From contig NZ_CP033877.1 in the NCBI RefSeq assembly GCF_006970445.1, positions 690,750-754,749 on the forward strand: 64,000 bases of DNA, given 5' to 3'. This stretch comes from Stenotrophomonas maltophilia (GTDB lineage: Bacteria > Pseudomonadota > Gammaproteobacteria > Xanthomonadales > Xanthomonadaceae). The first letter of the stretch is position 1; every line of letters starts with the position of its first letter. The position numbers and the translations under genes were made by a program. Below the pieces are notes generated by a model, which saw only the letters and a program-made list of their open reading frames with translations, was not told the origin of the DNA and searched no databases. Shown here piece by piece: positions 7,628 through 15,774 of the stretch.

Positions 7628-8095
7628 ATGAGCCACTACGAAGGCGATCTTCGCACTCCCGAATCGGCGCGCTTCGCCATCCTGGCCAGCCGCTGGAACG
7701 CCCGCATCACCGACGCGCTGGTCGCAGGCGCCCGCCTGAGCCTGGCCGGCAACGGCATCACCGAAGCCAACATCGACGTGATCCGCGTGCCGGGTGCCTG
7801 GGAACTGCCGCTGGTGGCCGCACGCCTGGCCGCCGCCCATGAACACGCCGCGATCCTCACCCTGGGCTGCGTGATCCGTGGCGACACCCGCCACTACGAA
7901 CACGTGGCCGACCGCTGCGCCGAAGGCCTGATGCGCGTGCAGCTGGATTTCGGCGTGCCGGTGCTGAACGGCGTGCTGGCGGTGGAACGTGCTGAAGATG
8001 CCGAGGCCCGCGCAGGCGGCAGCCACGGCAACAAGGGCGAGGAAGTCGCACTCGCCGCATTGGAAATGGTCAACCTTCTGGAGCAGCTGCCATGA
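7628..8095 (+). CDS. ribH: 6,7-dimethyl-8-ribityllumazine synthase
   Basis: Condenses the RibB and RibD products into lumazine, the substrate of RibE; the family forms icosahedral or pentameric shells. The 155-residue product has the expected [17 protein letters not shown] start, VPGAWELPL, the substrate loop [22 protein letters not shown] with the catalytic histidine, and [11 protein letters not shown]. The glycine-rich [18 protein letters not shown] tail is typical. The ATG is preceded by a short leader after the repeat island. Its stop overlaps the nusB start in ATGA, so the two are translationally linked. Confidence 0.96.
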   Translation: MSHYEGDLRTPESARFAILASRWNARITDALVAGARLSLAGNGITEANIDVIRVPGAWELPLVAARLAAAHEHAAILTLGCVIRGDTRHYEHVADRCAEGLMRVQLDFGVPVLNGVLAVERAEDAEARAGGSHGNKGEEVALAALEMVNLLEQLP

Positions 8096-8571
8096 ACAAG
8101 AACACCCAGGGCAAGCCCTCCGGTAAACCCGTCCGCCGCGATGGCGTCGATCCGGTGCTGCGCTCGCGCGCCCGCCGTCGTGCCGTGCAGGCCATCTACG
8201 CCTGGCAGATCTCCGGCGGCAACGCACAGTCGCTGATCGCCCAGTTCGCCCATGAGCAGGCCCGCGAGATCGCCGACCTGGCGTACTTCGAGGCGCTGCT
8301 GCACGGCGTGCTCGACAACCGTCGCGACATCGACGAAGCGCTCGGCCCGTACCTGGACCGTGGCATCGAAGAAGTGGACGCGATCGAACGCGCGGTGCTG
8401 CGCCTGGCCGCCTACGAGCTGCGCTACCGCCTGGACGTGCCGTACCGCGTGGTGATCAACGAAGCCATCGAATCGGCCAAGCGCTTCGGTTCCGAACACG
8501 GCCACACCTATGTCAACGGCGTGCTGGATCGTGCCGCCGTGGAATGGCGCAAGGTCGAATCGGGTCACTGA
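8092..8571 (+). CDS. nusB: Transcription antitermination factor NusB
   Basis: RNA-binding factor that, with ribosomal protein S10, recognises boxA and prevents termination in rRNA operons. The 159-residue all-helical product has the family blocks [16 protein letters not shown], the acidic [20 protein letters not shown] and the C-terminal [27 protein letters not shown] basic, low-complexity N-terminal extension of about 20 residues precedes the domain, as in other xanthomonads. It follows ribH with a 4-base overlap, the usual ribH-nusB-thiL order. Confidence 0.96.
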   Translation: MNKNTQGKPSGKPVRRDGVDPVLRSRARRRAVQAIYAWQISGGNAQSLIAQFAHEQAREIADLAYFEALLHGVLDNRRDIDEALGPYLDRGIEEVDAIERAVLRLAAYELRYRLDVPYRVVINEAIESAKRFGSEHGHTYVNGVLDRAAVEWRKVESGH

Positions 8572-8579
8572 CCCACCTG

Positions 8580-8647
8580 TGGTAGTGCCGGCCGTTGGCC
8601 GGCAGCTGCAGGGATCCTGAGGTTGCCGGCCAGCGGCCGGCACTACC
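8580..8647. repeat. SMAG-type inverted dimer
   Basis: Head GGTAGTGCCGGCC at 8581 and the mirror copy GGCCGGCACTACC ending at 8647, separated by about 20 unrelated bases. It starts ten bases after the nusB stop and fills the gap before thiL. Confidence 0.88.
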
Positions 8648-8691
8648 GCCCACCGCGCCCTGCGCGGCACGTACAACAGCGGGAACGCCCC

Positions 8692-9654
8692 ATGTCCCTG
8701 GCCGAATTCGCCCTCATCGACCGCATCCGTGCCCGCACCCTCGAGCGCGACGACATCCTGCTCGGCATCGGTGACGACGCCGCGCTGCTGCAGCCGCGCG
8801 CGAACGAACAACTGGTGGTCACCGCCGATACGCTCAACAGCGGCGTGCACTTCCCGGTGGAAACCCCGGCCTTCGACATCGGCTGGAAGACCCTGGCGGT
8901 CAACCTGTCGGACCTCGCCGCGATGGGCGCGCGCCCGGCGTGGTGCACGCTGGCGTTGTCGCTGCCGGAAGCCTCTGAAGACTGGATCGAGGCCTTTGCC
9001 GATGGCTTCTTCGCCCTGGCCGACCAACACGACATCGCGCTGATCGGCGGCGACACCACGCGCGGTCCGCTGTCGCTGTCGGTGACCGCGATGGGCCAGG
9101 TCGGGCGTGGCCAGGCGCTGCGCCGCGATCGCGCGCAGGTGGGGGACGACCTCTGGGTCAGCGGCACGCTGGGTGACGCCGCCGGTGCGCTGCGCCTGTG
9201 GCAGCAGGGCGCGCTGAGCGTAACCACCGCCACGCTGCTGGCCGACTACGAAAGCCTGCGCCTGCGCCTGCTGCGGCCGACGCCGCGTGTAACGCTCGGC
9301 CTGCGCCTGCGTGCCTTCGCGCATGCGGCGGTGGACGTGTCCGATGGCCTGCTGGCCGACCTCGGTCATATCGCCACGCGCAGCAACGTGGCCGCACATG
9401 TCGATGCCGATTCGCTGCCGATCTCGCACGCGCTGCGTGAGCTGCTCGGCCGCGACGGTGCACGCGACTGCGCACTGCGCGGTGGCGACGATTACGAGCT
9501 GTGCTTCACCGCCGCCGCCGACCAGCGCGACGCGCTGCACTATCTGGCCGAATCGCTGGACGTGCCGCTCACCCGCATCGGTCGTATTGCCGAAGGGCAG
9601 GGCGTGCACGTGGATGGCGAAGCCGCCGTCGGCGGTTACCAGCACTTCGCGTAG
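8692..9654 (+). CDS. thiL: Thiamine-monophosphate kinase
   Basis: Phosphorylates thiamine monophosphate to the active diphosphate using ATP. The 320-residue product carries the AIR-synthase-like family marks: GIGDDAALLQ near residue 26, TADTLNSGVHFP, the DLAAMGARP motif, the GGDTTRGPLS loop, DVSDGLLADLGHI, and C-terminal CALRGGDDYELCF. The chosen ATG (MSLAEFALIDRI) matches family starts; an upstream in-frame start would translate the SMAG repeat and is rejected. It lies 120 bases after nusB. Confidence 0.96.
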   Translation: MSLAEFALIDRIRARTLERDDILLGIGDDAALLQPRANEQLVVTADTLNSGVHFPVETPAFDIGWKTLAVNLSDLAAMGARPAWCTLALSLPEASEDWIEAFADGFFALADQHDIALIGGDTTRGPLSLSVTAMGQVGRGQALRRDRAQVGDDLWVSGTLGDAAGALRLWQQGALSVTTATLLADYESLRLRLLRPTPRVTLGLRLRAFAHAAVDVSDGLLADLGHIATRSNVAAHVDADSLPISHALRELLGRDGARDCALRGGDDYELCFTAAADQRDALHYLAESLDVPLTRIGRIAEGQGVHVDGEAAVGGYQHFA

Positions 9655-9716
9655 CCGCAGCGGTACTGCCCTGGTGGGTGCCGACCTTCGGGGTGGGGTC
9701 AGATCGATGTTGCTCT

Positions 9717-9770
9717 GGTAGGTGCCAACCTTGGTTGGCGCGAATGTGTCGACCAAGGTCGACACCTACC
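9717..9770. repeat. 54-base composite GTAG palindrome
   Basis: Begins GGTAGGTGCCAACC and ends GACACCTACC; the left half is the TGCCAACC/GGTTGGCA hairpin and the right half a GTCGACC/GGTCGAC hairpin. The outer GGTAGGTG/CACCTACC also pair. Exact 54-base length is shared by the copies at 14864, 14939 and 15308. It lies between the converging thiL and DUF805 genes. Confidence 0.85.
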
Positions 9771-9800
9771 GAAGCGGGCCGTTCAATGTTCGGGGTGGGG

Positions 9801-10172
9801 TCACACGTGCGGAACAGGCGCGCCAAAGCGATTGCCGCCCGGCATGCCCGGCATCAGCAGGAACGCGATCACCACCAGGCCGCCGAAGGGCACCAGGGAA
9901 AGTAGACACCACCAGCCAGAGCGGCCGGTGTCATGCAGCCGGCGCACCGTCAGCGCAGTAAGCGGCAGCAGCAATGTCAGCCATGCGAGCAGGCCGAGTG
10001 CACGGGATACCAGCCCGAACATTCGCGATCCGGTGTAGCCGGCGACGAGCGCCAGCCCAGTCAGGGCAGCCGCCACGAACAGGAGGAACAGCTGGAACCA
10101 CCAGTACTCGCTGCGACCCGAACGCCTGTTGAACTGTGCGTAGCGCTTCAGTGGCATCAGCATTCTGCGCAT
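9801..10172 (-). CDS. DUF805 family inner membrane protein
   Basis: A 123-residue membrane protein with the DUF805 pattern: YAQFNRRSGRSEYWWF at the start (aromatic motif before the first helix), then three to four hydrophobic helices, the RRLHDTGRSGWW motif near residue 75, and a short polar tail. Function of the family is unknown. The start at 10172 is supported by an AAGGGAG Shine-Dalgarno site; an ATG three codons later is also possible. It converges on thiL with the 54-base repeat between them. Confidence 0.88.
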   Translation of the reverse strand: MRRMLMPLKRYAQFNRRSGRSEYWWFQLFLLFVAAALTGLALVAGYTGSRMFGLVSRALGLLAWLTLLLPLTALTVRRLHDTGRSGWWCLLSLVPFGGLVVIAFLLMPGMPGGNRFGAPVPHV

Positions 10173-10287
10173 CCCAGTACTCCCTTTGATGAGAGGGGTA
10201 CTCTCGGTGTCGCTGAGAATCCGAACCATTGAAATTGTTGCATTCGGTCTCGCTCGAGCACATTCCATGGCCGGCGAAACCCAGGGC

Positions 10288-10698
10288 TCACGCCGCCCGC
10301 AACTGCACATCCACATACTCGGCCAGCCCTCGGCAGGCCAGCAGCAGGCCCTCGCGCGCGCCATCGCCCATCTGCTGGTCGATATCACCGTCCACCCGTA
10401 CGCGCTCGGTGGCGTGCAGCAGTTCCAGCAGGAAACTCAGCCCCGCATTGGCGCGGTCGATGCGCGCCAGGGCCAGGCGTTGCCCGGGCGTGCGGTTGTT
10501 GCCGGGCCACGGCTGGCCATCGGCGGCATCGCCTTGGCGGATGTACTGCAGGCAGGCCTGCAGGGTGATGGCGCCGGCGCTGTTGCCGCTCTGCAGCGCA
10601 ACGAAGGTGTCTTCCAGTGTGCGGGCCAGGTCATCCGGCAGGCGCGTGGCAGCGTCGCCCAGCGTGGCGAACAGGTGCGGGTAAGGGGAAGCGGTCAT
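10288..10698 (-). CDS. Small soluble protein, function unknown
   Basis: A 136-residue, probably helical cytoplasmic protein (MTASPYPHLFATLGDAATRL at the start) without signal peptide or membrane segment. A Gly/Asn/Asp-rich linker (DAADGQPWPGNNRTPGQRL) divides two helical halves. I recognise no family. The ATG at 10698 is chosen because the reading frame above it runs into the hairpin-rich non-coding region. About 115 bases separate it from the DUF805 gene downstream on the same strand. Confidence 0.65.
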   Translation of the reverse strand: MTASPYPHLFATLGDAATRLPDDLARTLEDTFVALQSGNSAGAITLQACLQYIRQGDAADGQPWPGNNRTPGQRLALARIDRANAGLSFLLELLHATERVRVDGDIDQQMGDGAREGLLLACRGLAEYVDVQLRAA

Positions 10699-10727
10699 GG
10701 CGGCGTCCTTGTGCAAGCGGCAAGGGG

Positions 10728-10955
10728 CCACCCTGCTTAACAGCGAGGGTGGCGGACGGTGCGTGGTTCCAATACCGGTGGCTAACGTCGTCAAACGCCG
10801 GCGGGCACGAGGCCCCCACGCACCGCCCGCCATAGGTGCGCGGACAGAATGCCTGCCGACGCCACCCAACAAGGAAAGGGCGACGCCGGCAGGCAAGCGT
10901 AAACGACATTAACCAAACGGGATTGGAAGCCCGTGCCACCCGTTGTCGGTGGCGC
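10728..10955. other. Hairpin-rich non-coding region, possible structured RNA
   Basis: In the 478-base gap between genes lie four stems: 10728-10734 with 10746-10752 (CCACCCT/AGGGTGG); 10751-10766 with 10816-10831 (16 bp with one mismatch, core CGGTGCGTGG/CCACGCACCG); 10851-10858 with 10887-10894 (GCCTGCCG/CGGCAGGC); and 10933-10940 with 10948-10955 (GTGCCACC/GGTGGCGC). None belongs to the GTAG or GGGGTC repeat families seen elsewhere in the window. The layout resembles the multi-hairpin phage C4-type antisense immunity RNAs, but that is only an analogy. Strand is undecided; the minus strand would lead into the 10288-10698 gene. Confidence 0.45.
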
Positions 10956-11176
10956 TACATGATTTGCATGCAGTGCCACGTATGCCAATGAGAAAGATTT
11001 GAAAATTCGAGAACGTTGCAGATGTGCGGCGCGCGCTTCAGTGTGGCAATTGCGACATTCCTTTAGAGCCGAGCTGGCACCGGAGCTGAACAATGTCCAC
11101 GTCTGTCGCGATCATCCATTGAATGACTGCGGCAGCGGTGGTGATGCTGTCGGATCGTTTTCCTCCCGTTGCCTGC

Positions 11177-13144
11177 ATGTCCCCTCCCGAACGTTCCCAC
11201 AACGCCGCCATCGATGGCCTGCGCGCACTGGCGGTGCTGGCCGTCGTCGTCTTCCACACCAACGCGACATGGCTGCCCGGCGGCTTCACCGGTGTGGACC
11301 TGTTCTTCGTGGTGTCCGGCTTCGTGATCAGCCAGTCGCTGGCCTCGCGCACCCATGCATCGCTGGGTGCCATGCTGCTCGACTTCTACCGTCGCCGCGT
11401 GTTGCGCCTGTTGCCGGCGTTGCTGGTGATGCTGATGGCGACCTTCGTGCTGTCGGCACTGTTCATCCCCCGCGCGTGGCGCAATGAGCAGTTCGACCAG
11501 ACCGGTTGGGCCGCGCTGGTCGGCTTCAGCAACATCGTGCTGGCCGGCCAGCAGGACGACTATTTCTCACCCGGTGCTGAACTCAATCCGTTCCTGCATA
11601 CGTGGACGCTGGGCGTAGAGGAACAGTTCTATCTGATTTTCCCGCTGTTGTTCTTCGTGTGGCTGCGCGGGCGTGAGCGTTGGCCGTGGTCGCGTTGGCT
11701 GTTGCCGGTGCTCACCGTGTTGTCGCTGGCGTGGGCGGGCTGGCAGGCGCAAGCGGCACCGGCGGCAGCGTTCTATCTGCTGCCGGCGCGATTCTGGGAG
11801 CTGGCCGCGGGCGCGCTGCTGTACCAGTGGATGCGTACGCGTACGCCGGGCCAGAACGGTGACATGGTTGCGGCGGCCGGCCTGGCGCTGCTGGCCGCAG
11901 GTGTGGTGATCGCACCGCAGATGGCGATGCCGGTGCCGGGCGTGCTGGCGACCGTGGCCGGTACCCTGCTGCTGTTGACCAGCGTGACCGCACGCGGCAC
12001 GTCCCGCATCGGCCGCGCGCTGGGGTGGGCGCCACTGGCCTATCTGGGGCGCCTTTCGTATTCGCTGTACCTGTGGCATTGGCCGTTGCTGGTGCTGCTG
12101 CGCTGGACGTACGGGCTGCAGGGCCCGGCGCTGTGGCTGTATCCGGTGCTGCTGCTGGCGGTATCCGCTGCGTCGTATCACTTCATCGAGCGCCCGCTGC
12201 GCAGTGCGGCGCCGCTGCTGCGCCTGGCACCGGGCAAGGTGCTGGCGATGGCGCTGCCGGTGGTGGCGCTGTGCGGTGTGGGGGCTTGGGCCACGGTGGA
12301 GTACCACGAGCAGGTCTCGCTGAGCGTTACCCGCGACGGTTATGCATGGCAGGCGCGCCGCTACCCGGCCTGGCGACCGCTGGAGCCGGTGAGTGCGCCA
12401 GCGCTCGACGGGCGGCGCCTGTTCGTGGTGGGCGACTCGCATGCAGCGGCGTATCGCACCATGACCAGCATGGTCGCGCGGCAGACCGGCATGGAGGTGC
12501 GCCAGCAGGATCGCGGTGGCTGCAGCTTCGTCAACCTGCTGCGGGCCAGCCCGGCCGACTGCCAGGACTTCATCGAAGACGCGCTGTCGACCATCGGGCG
12601 CGAGGCACGTCCCGGTGACATCGTGCTGCTGGCGGCATTGCGCATGCCGGAGCTGCGCGGATTCGACTGGCAACAGCAGGATGCGCAGCAGATCTATCGT
12701 CAATTGCTTGCCGAGCGTACCCCGACCAACGCGCAGGCCGCGCGCGATGAGGCTGAACGCGTGCTCGGGCGTTTGCAGACGCTGGGCGTACACGTGGTGA
12801 TCGACGCACCGCTGCCGCTGTTCAAGGCGGGTGCGTACCGCTGTTCGGACTGGTTCAATCGTCGCAATCCGGCTTGTGCCGGCGGTCTGAGCATGCCGCG
12901 TGCGGATCTGGAAATGCTGCGCGTGCCGCAGATGGCACTGCTGGCGGACCTGGCGGCGCGTTACCCGTCACTGACCGTGTGGGATCCGCTGCCGTTGCTG
13001 TGCGGGCCAGACACCTGTTCGGCGGTGGAAGATGGTGAACCCCTGTACTTCGACAATGACCATCTGAGCGGACACGGTAATCGCGTGCTGTTGCCCAGCT
13101 TCCGCCAGACCCTCATCGACAGCGTAGGCAGCGCGCCCCGGTAG
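11177..13144 (+). CDS. Acyltransferase-3 family O-acyltransferase with C-terminal SGNH domain
   Basis: A 655-residue OafA/YrhL-like enzyme that transfers acyl (usually acetyl) groups onto envelope glycans. Residues 1-360 are the ten-helix membrane domain, with the family marks IDGLRALAVLAVVVFH (catalytic His), GGFTGVDLFFVVSGF, YRRRVLRLLPALL, WTLGVEEQFYL and the SYSLYLWHWPLL motif. The C-terminal periplasmic part is an SGNH domain with GDSHAAAYRT (catalytic Ser) and DNDHLSGHGNR (Asp-His pair). The ATG at 11177 puts ERSHNAAIDGLRAL at the usual position; two earlier in-frame starts are possible. It is monocistronic. The acceptor glycan cannot be read from the context. Confidence 0.92.
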   Translation: MSPPERSHNAAIDGLRALAVLAVVVFHTNATWLPGGFTGVDLFFVVSGFVISQSLASRTHASLGAMLLDFYRRRVLRLLPALLVMLMATFVLSALFIPRAWRNEQFDQTGWAALVGFSNIVLAGQQDDYFSPGAELNPFLHTWTLGVEEQFYLIFPLLFFVWLRGRERWPWSRWLLPVLTVLSLAWAGWQAQAAPAAAFYLLPARFWELAAGALLYQWMRTRTPGQNGDMVAAAGLALLAAGVVIAPQMAMPVPGVLATVAGTLLLLTSVTARGTSRIGRALGWAPLAYLGRLSYSLYLWHWPLLVLLRWTYGLQGPALWLYPVLLLAVSAASYHFIERPLRSAAPLLRLAPGKVLAMALPVVALCGVGAWATVEYHEQVSLSVTRDGYAWQARRYPAWRPLEPVSAPALDGRRLFVVGDSHAAAYRTMTSMVARQTGMEVRQQDRGGCSFVNLLRASPADCQDFIEDALSTIGREARPGDIVLLAALRMPELRGFDWQQQDAQQIYRQLLAERTPTNAQAARDEAERVLGRLQTLGVHVVIDAPLPLFKAGAYRCSDWFNRRNPACAGGLSMPRADLEMLRVPQMALLADLAARYPSLTVWDPLPLLCGPDTCSAVEDGEPLYFDNDHLSGHGNRVLLPSFRQTLIDSVGSAPR

Positions 13145-13162
13145 CGCCGGGCATGCCCGGCG
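13145..13162. repeat. Perfect 18-base palindrome between converging genes
   Basis: CGCCGGGCATGCCCGGCG, fully self-complementary, starts at the acyltransferase stop codon and five bases before the stop of the oppositely oriented FAD oxidase. It is well placed to slow transcription from both sides, though it lacks a T-run. Confidence 0.7.
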
Positions 13163-13166
13163 GCGT

Positions 13167-14552
13167 TCACACCGGCGGCAGCACCTTGCCCGGGTTGAGG
13201 ATGCCGTCCGGGTCCAGCGCGGCCTTGATCGCGCGCATCGCCGCCAGCGTTTCCGCGCTGAAGGCCTGGGCCATGAAATCGCGCTTGGCCAGGCCGATGC
13301 CGTGTTCGCCCGACAACGTGCCGCCCAGCGCCAGCGTCAGTTCGAAGATCTTCGGCAGCGCGGCATGCGCGCGTGCGTTCTCGTCGGCATCGTCCGGGTG
13401 ATAGAGGATGTTGACGTGCAGGTTGCCGTTGCCGGCATGGCCGAAGGTGACGATGGTCAGCGTATAGTCGCGCGCCAGTGCCTGCACGCCGGCCACCAGT
13501 TCCGGAATGCGCGACACCGGTACCACCACATCCTCATTGATCTTGCCCGGGGCAACGCTGCGCAGTGCCGGCGACAGCGCCTTGCGTGCGGCCCATAGCT
13601 GGTCACGCGCGCGGCCTTCCATCGCTACGTCCAGCTCGATCATGCCGTCGCCTTCGGCGGCGCTGGCCAGTGCCTGCAGCAGGTAGGGGAGGGTGTCGTG
13701 GTCACCATCGGCTTCGACCAGCAGCATCGCACCGGCCTCCGGCACGTCGGCACCATTCAGCCGCAGCAGCTCCAGGCTGCGGGCGTCCATGAATTCCAGG
13801 CGGGTCGGCACTACTGGCTGCGACATCAACCGCGATACGGCGGCCGCAGCGGCATCGGCATCGCGGTACAGCACACGCAGGCCGGCCTGGCTGACCGGCA
13901 GCGGGGTCAGTTTCAGCGTGGCTTCCACGATCAATGCCAGCGTGCCTTCGCTGCCTACCAGCAGATGGGTGAGGTCGTAGCCGGTGGCGTCCTTGGTGTA
14001 GGCGCCGCCGCAGCGGATGACGTCGCCGGTGCCGGTCACCGCCACCAGACCCAGTACGTTGTCGCGGCTGGTGCCGTACTTCACCGCGCGCGGGCCGCCG
14101 GCGTTGCAGGCGAGGTTGCCACCGATGCTGCAGATCTCGGCGCTGGAAGGGTCCGGTGCCCAGAACAGGCCATGCGGCGCCAGTGCCTGCTGCAGGGTAC
14201 CGTTGAGCACGCCCGGCTGCACCACCGCGCAACGATCACCGGCGCGGATCTCGACGATGCGGTCCATGCGGGTGAACGACAGTACGATGCTGCCCGGCAG
14301 CGGCACCGCCGCGCCGGTGGTGCCTGTGCCGGCACCGCGCGCGACCAGCGCCACGCGATGCGCGCGACAGGCCCGCACCAGCGCCTGCACCTGTTCGATG
14401 TCGGCTGGCAGCGCCACAGCCGCGGGACGCTGGTGACGCCATGAGTTGTCCTGCGCGTTGGCCTCCAGCGCGCTGTCATCCATGCGCCAGCCCTCCGCGC
14501 CCAGCAGAGCGGACAGTTCGGCAACCAGGGGGGCGGGCAGGGCAGGACTCAT
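13167..14552 (-). CDS. FAD-linked oxidase (D-lactate/glycolate/2-hydroxyglutarate dehydrogenase type)
   Basis: A 461-residue VAO/PCMH flavoprotein oxidising a 2-hydroxy acid. The N-terminal FAD-binding half holds RPAAVALPADIEQVQALV, VARGAGTGTTGAAVPLPG and CSIGGNLACNAGGPRAVKYG. The C-terminal FAD-oxidase domain has VTFGHAGNGNLHVNI and GGTLSGEHGIGLAKRDF, the histidine-rich metal/substrate motifs of the GlcD/Dld/D2HGDH group. Substrate is undecided, since glycolate, D-lactate and D-2-hydroxyglutarate enzymes share all these motifs and no GlcE/GlcF partners are nearby. The ATG at 14552 overlaps the stop of the upstream membrane-protein gene (ATGA). Confidence 0.92.
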   Translation of the reverse strand: MSPALPAPLVAELSALLGAEGWRMDDSALEANAQDNSWRHQRPAAVALPADIEQVQALVRACRAHRVALVARGAGTGTTGAAVPLPGSIVLSFTRMDRIVEIRAGDRCAVVQPGVLNGTLQQALAPHGLFWAPDPSSAEICSIGGNLACNAGGPRAVKYGTSRDNVLGLVAVTGTGDVIRCGGAYTKDATGYDLTHLLVGSEGTLALIVEATLKLTPLPVSQAGLRVLYRDADAAAAAVSRLMSQPVVPTRLEFMDARSLELLRLNGADVPEAGAMLLVEADGDHDTLPYLLQALASAAEGDGMIELDVAMEGRARDQLWAARKALSPALRSVAPGKINEDVVVPVSRIPELVAGVQALARDYTLTIVTFGHAGNGNLHVNILYHPDDADENARAHAALPKIFELTLALGGTLSGEHGIGLAKRDFMAQAFSAETLAAMRAIKAALDPDGILNPGKVLPPV

Positions 14553-15268
14553 GACGGATCTCGTGGGGCAGCAGGAGCGGGTTGGATCAGTTTCCAGGCG
14601 ACGACGGCGGTAGCCAGCGGCAGCCACACCCAGCGCAGTTCAGAGAGCAGGGTGGCCAGGCCGCGCGCGCTGAAGAACTGCGGCGCGAACGGTGAAACGC
14701 GGATGGGTCGCCACGGTGCGAAGAAGCGGTGTTCGCTCCACGGCCAGGCCAGCGCAACGCCGAGGCCACCGGAGGTCATCGCATCCAGCAGCGGATGGCT
14801 GGCGGCGCAGACGAAGACGAACACTGCGGCTTGTAGGGTCGATGCCATCGTTGGCCGCGCCTTGGTAGGTGCCAACCTTGGTTGGCACAGAACCGCCGAC
14901 CAAGGTCGGCGACTACCGGAGCGTGCCATTGCCTCTCCGGTAGGTGCCAACCTTGGTTGGCACGAAACCGCCGACCAAGGTCGGCGACTACCGGAACTGC
15001 GGCGTGCCGACCACGGTCGGCCGCTACCAAAGAACGCCAACACCGCGGCCAATGCCGCCAGCACGCCGGCAAACAGCAGTGAATGACTGGCACCGCGATG
15101 GCCGAACGCATCGGCGTAGGGAATGTGCAGCGCGAAGGCCAGCACATCGGCATCCGGCAGCATCGCTGCAATCACGCCGGCAACCAGCAGGCGCGGCGGG
15201 ATGCGGCCGCGATCAGCGGCGCACCACAGCGCCAGCGGCACAGCGGCATGGGTGATGATCGAAGGCAT
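14549..15268 (-). CDS. YdjM-like membrane-bound metal-dependent hydrolase, carrying repeat insertions
   Basis: A 239-residue inner-membrane protein of the LexA-regulated YdjM type. It has MPSIITHAAVPLAL, LLVAGVIAAMLPDADV, the histidine motif FGHRGASHSLLF (about residues 55-66), and ASHPLLDAMTSGG later. Between the third and fourth membrane segments lies a foreign stretch of about 50 residues in which SRRPWSAV-CQPRLAPT occurs twice; this is the translation of two 54-base palindromic repeats. Without it the protein would be about 190 residues, the usual family length. It is upstream of, and overlaps by 4 bases, the FAD oxidase gene. Confidence 0.85.
   Translation of the reverse strand: MPSIITHAAVPLALWCAADRGRIPPRLLVAGVIAAMLPDADVLAFALHIPYADAFGHRGASHSLLFAGVLAALAAVLAFFGSGRPWSARRSSGSRRPWSAVSCQPRLAPTGEAMARSGSRRPWSAVLCQPRLAPTKARPTMASTLQAAVFVFVCAASHPLLDAMTSGGLGVALAWPWSEHRFFAPWRPIRVSPFAPQFFSARGLATLLSELRWVWLPLATAVVAWKLIQPAPAAPRDPS
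14864..15029. repeat. Tandem 54-base GTAG palindromes inside a coding sequence
   Basis: Copy A at 14864-14917 and copy B at 14939-14992 differ at only two positions; the distance from start to start is 75 bases, exactly 25 codons. A partial third copy lies at about 15002-15029. All lie within the reading frame of the YdjM-like gene and keep it open. Confidence 0.9.
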
Positions 15269-15307
15269 CAGTCATGGACCATGGTAGTGCCGGCCAGGCT
15301 GCGCTCT

Positions 15308-15361
15308 GGTAGGTGCCAACCTTGGTTGGCACAGAAGCGCCGACCAAGGTCGGCCTCTACC
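15308..15361. repeat. 54-base composite GTAG palindrome
   Basis: Another 54-base copy (starts GGTAGGTGCCAACC, ends GGCCTCTACC) in the gap between the YdjM-like gene and yraN, only 280 bases from the two copies embedded in the former gene. Confidence 0.85.
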
Positions 15362-15378
15362 AGAGCGGACGGAAACCA

Positions 15379-15774
15379 TCAGCAGTCATCCAGCCGGAAT
15401 GCATCCCGCAGCCAGTGCAGCTGCGGTGGTTCGCCACTGGCTTCGACCACGTCGAAGCGGCAGGGCGCATTGGCCAGCGCCGGGTGGTCCTGCAGGTACA
15501 GCTGCGCGGCATGGGCCAGGCGCCGGCATTTGCGCGCATCGACCGAAGCGGCGCCGCCACCGAAATCGGATCGCGCGCGATAGCGCACCTCCACGAACAC
15601 CACGGTGCCGGCATCGTCCATCACCAGGTCCAGTTCACCGCCGCGATAACGCACGTTGCGCGCACGCGGCCGCAGTCCGGCCTGTTGCAGATGCTGCTCG
15701 GCGGCGGCTTCCACCGCCGAGCCACGTTGGCTCCGCTCAGCGACCACCGACGATCGGCATCGGCCGGCCGCCAT
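15379..15774 (-). CDS. yraN: YraN family (UPF0102) nuclease-fold protein
   Basis: A 131-residue protein of the restriction-endonuclease-like UPF0102 family. Visible marks: [18 protein letters not shown], the [11 protein letters not shown] and [17 protein letters not shown] blocks (catalytic-type D...E-x-R, about residues 53-72) and [17 protein letters not shown]. The ATG at 15774 gives a 38-base overlap with the end of lpoA; a GTG around 15750 is an alternative that trims the overlap. It follows lpoA on the same strand, with rsmI divergent, the classical rsmI / lpoA-yraN arrangement. The biological role of the family is not established. Confidence 0.85.
   Translation of the reverse strand: MAAGRCRSSVVAERSQRGSAVEAAAEQHLQQAGLRPRARNVRYRGGELDLVMDDAGTVVFVEVRYRARSDFGGGAASVDARKCRRLAHAAQLYLQDHPALANAPCRFDVVEASGEPPQLHWLRDAFRLDDC

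Noticed and set aside
7894..9765. A 623-codon minus-strand frame
   Set aside because: Antisense to nusB and thiL and running through SMAG repeats; no domain.
10791..11093. A 100-codon minus-strand frame with TTG start across the hairpin-rich region
   Set aside because: No ribosome site, weak start codon, and the sequence is better explained by the paired stems; kept only as a note in the structured-region finding.
14864..15029. Tandem repeats that might look like a CRISPR array
   Set aside because: Units are palindromic GTAG elements also found scattered singly, with no unique spacers of equal length and no cas genes.
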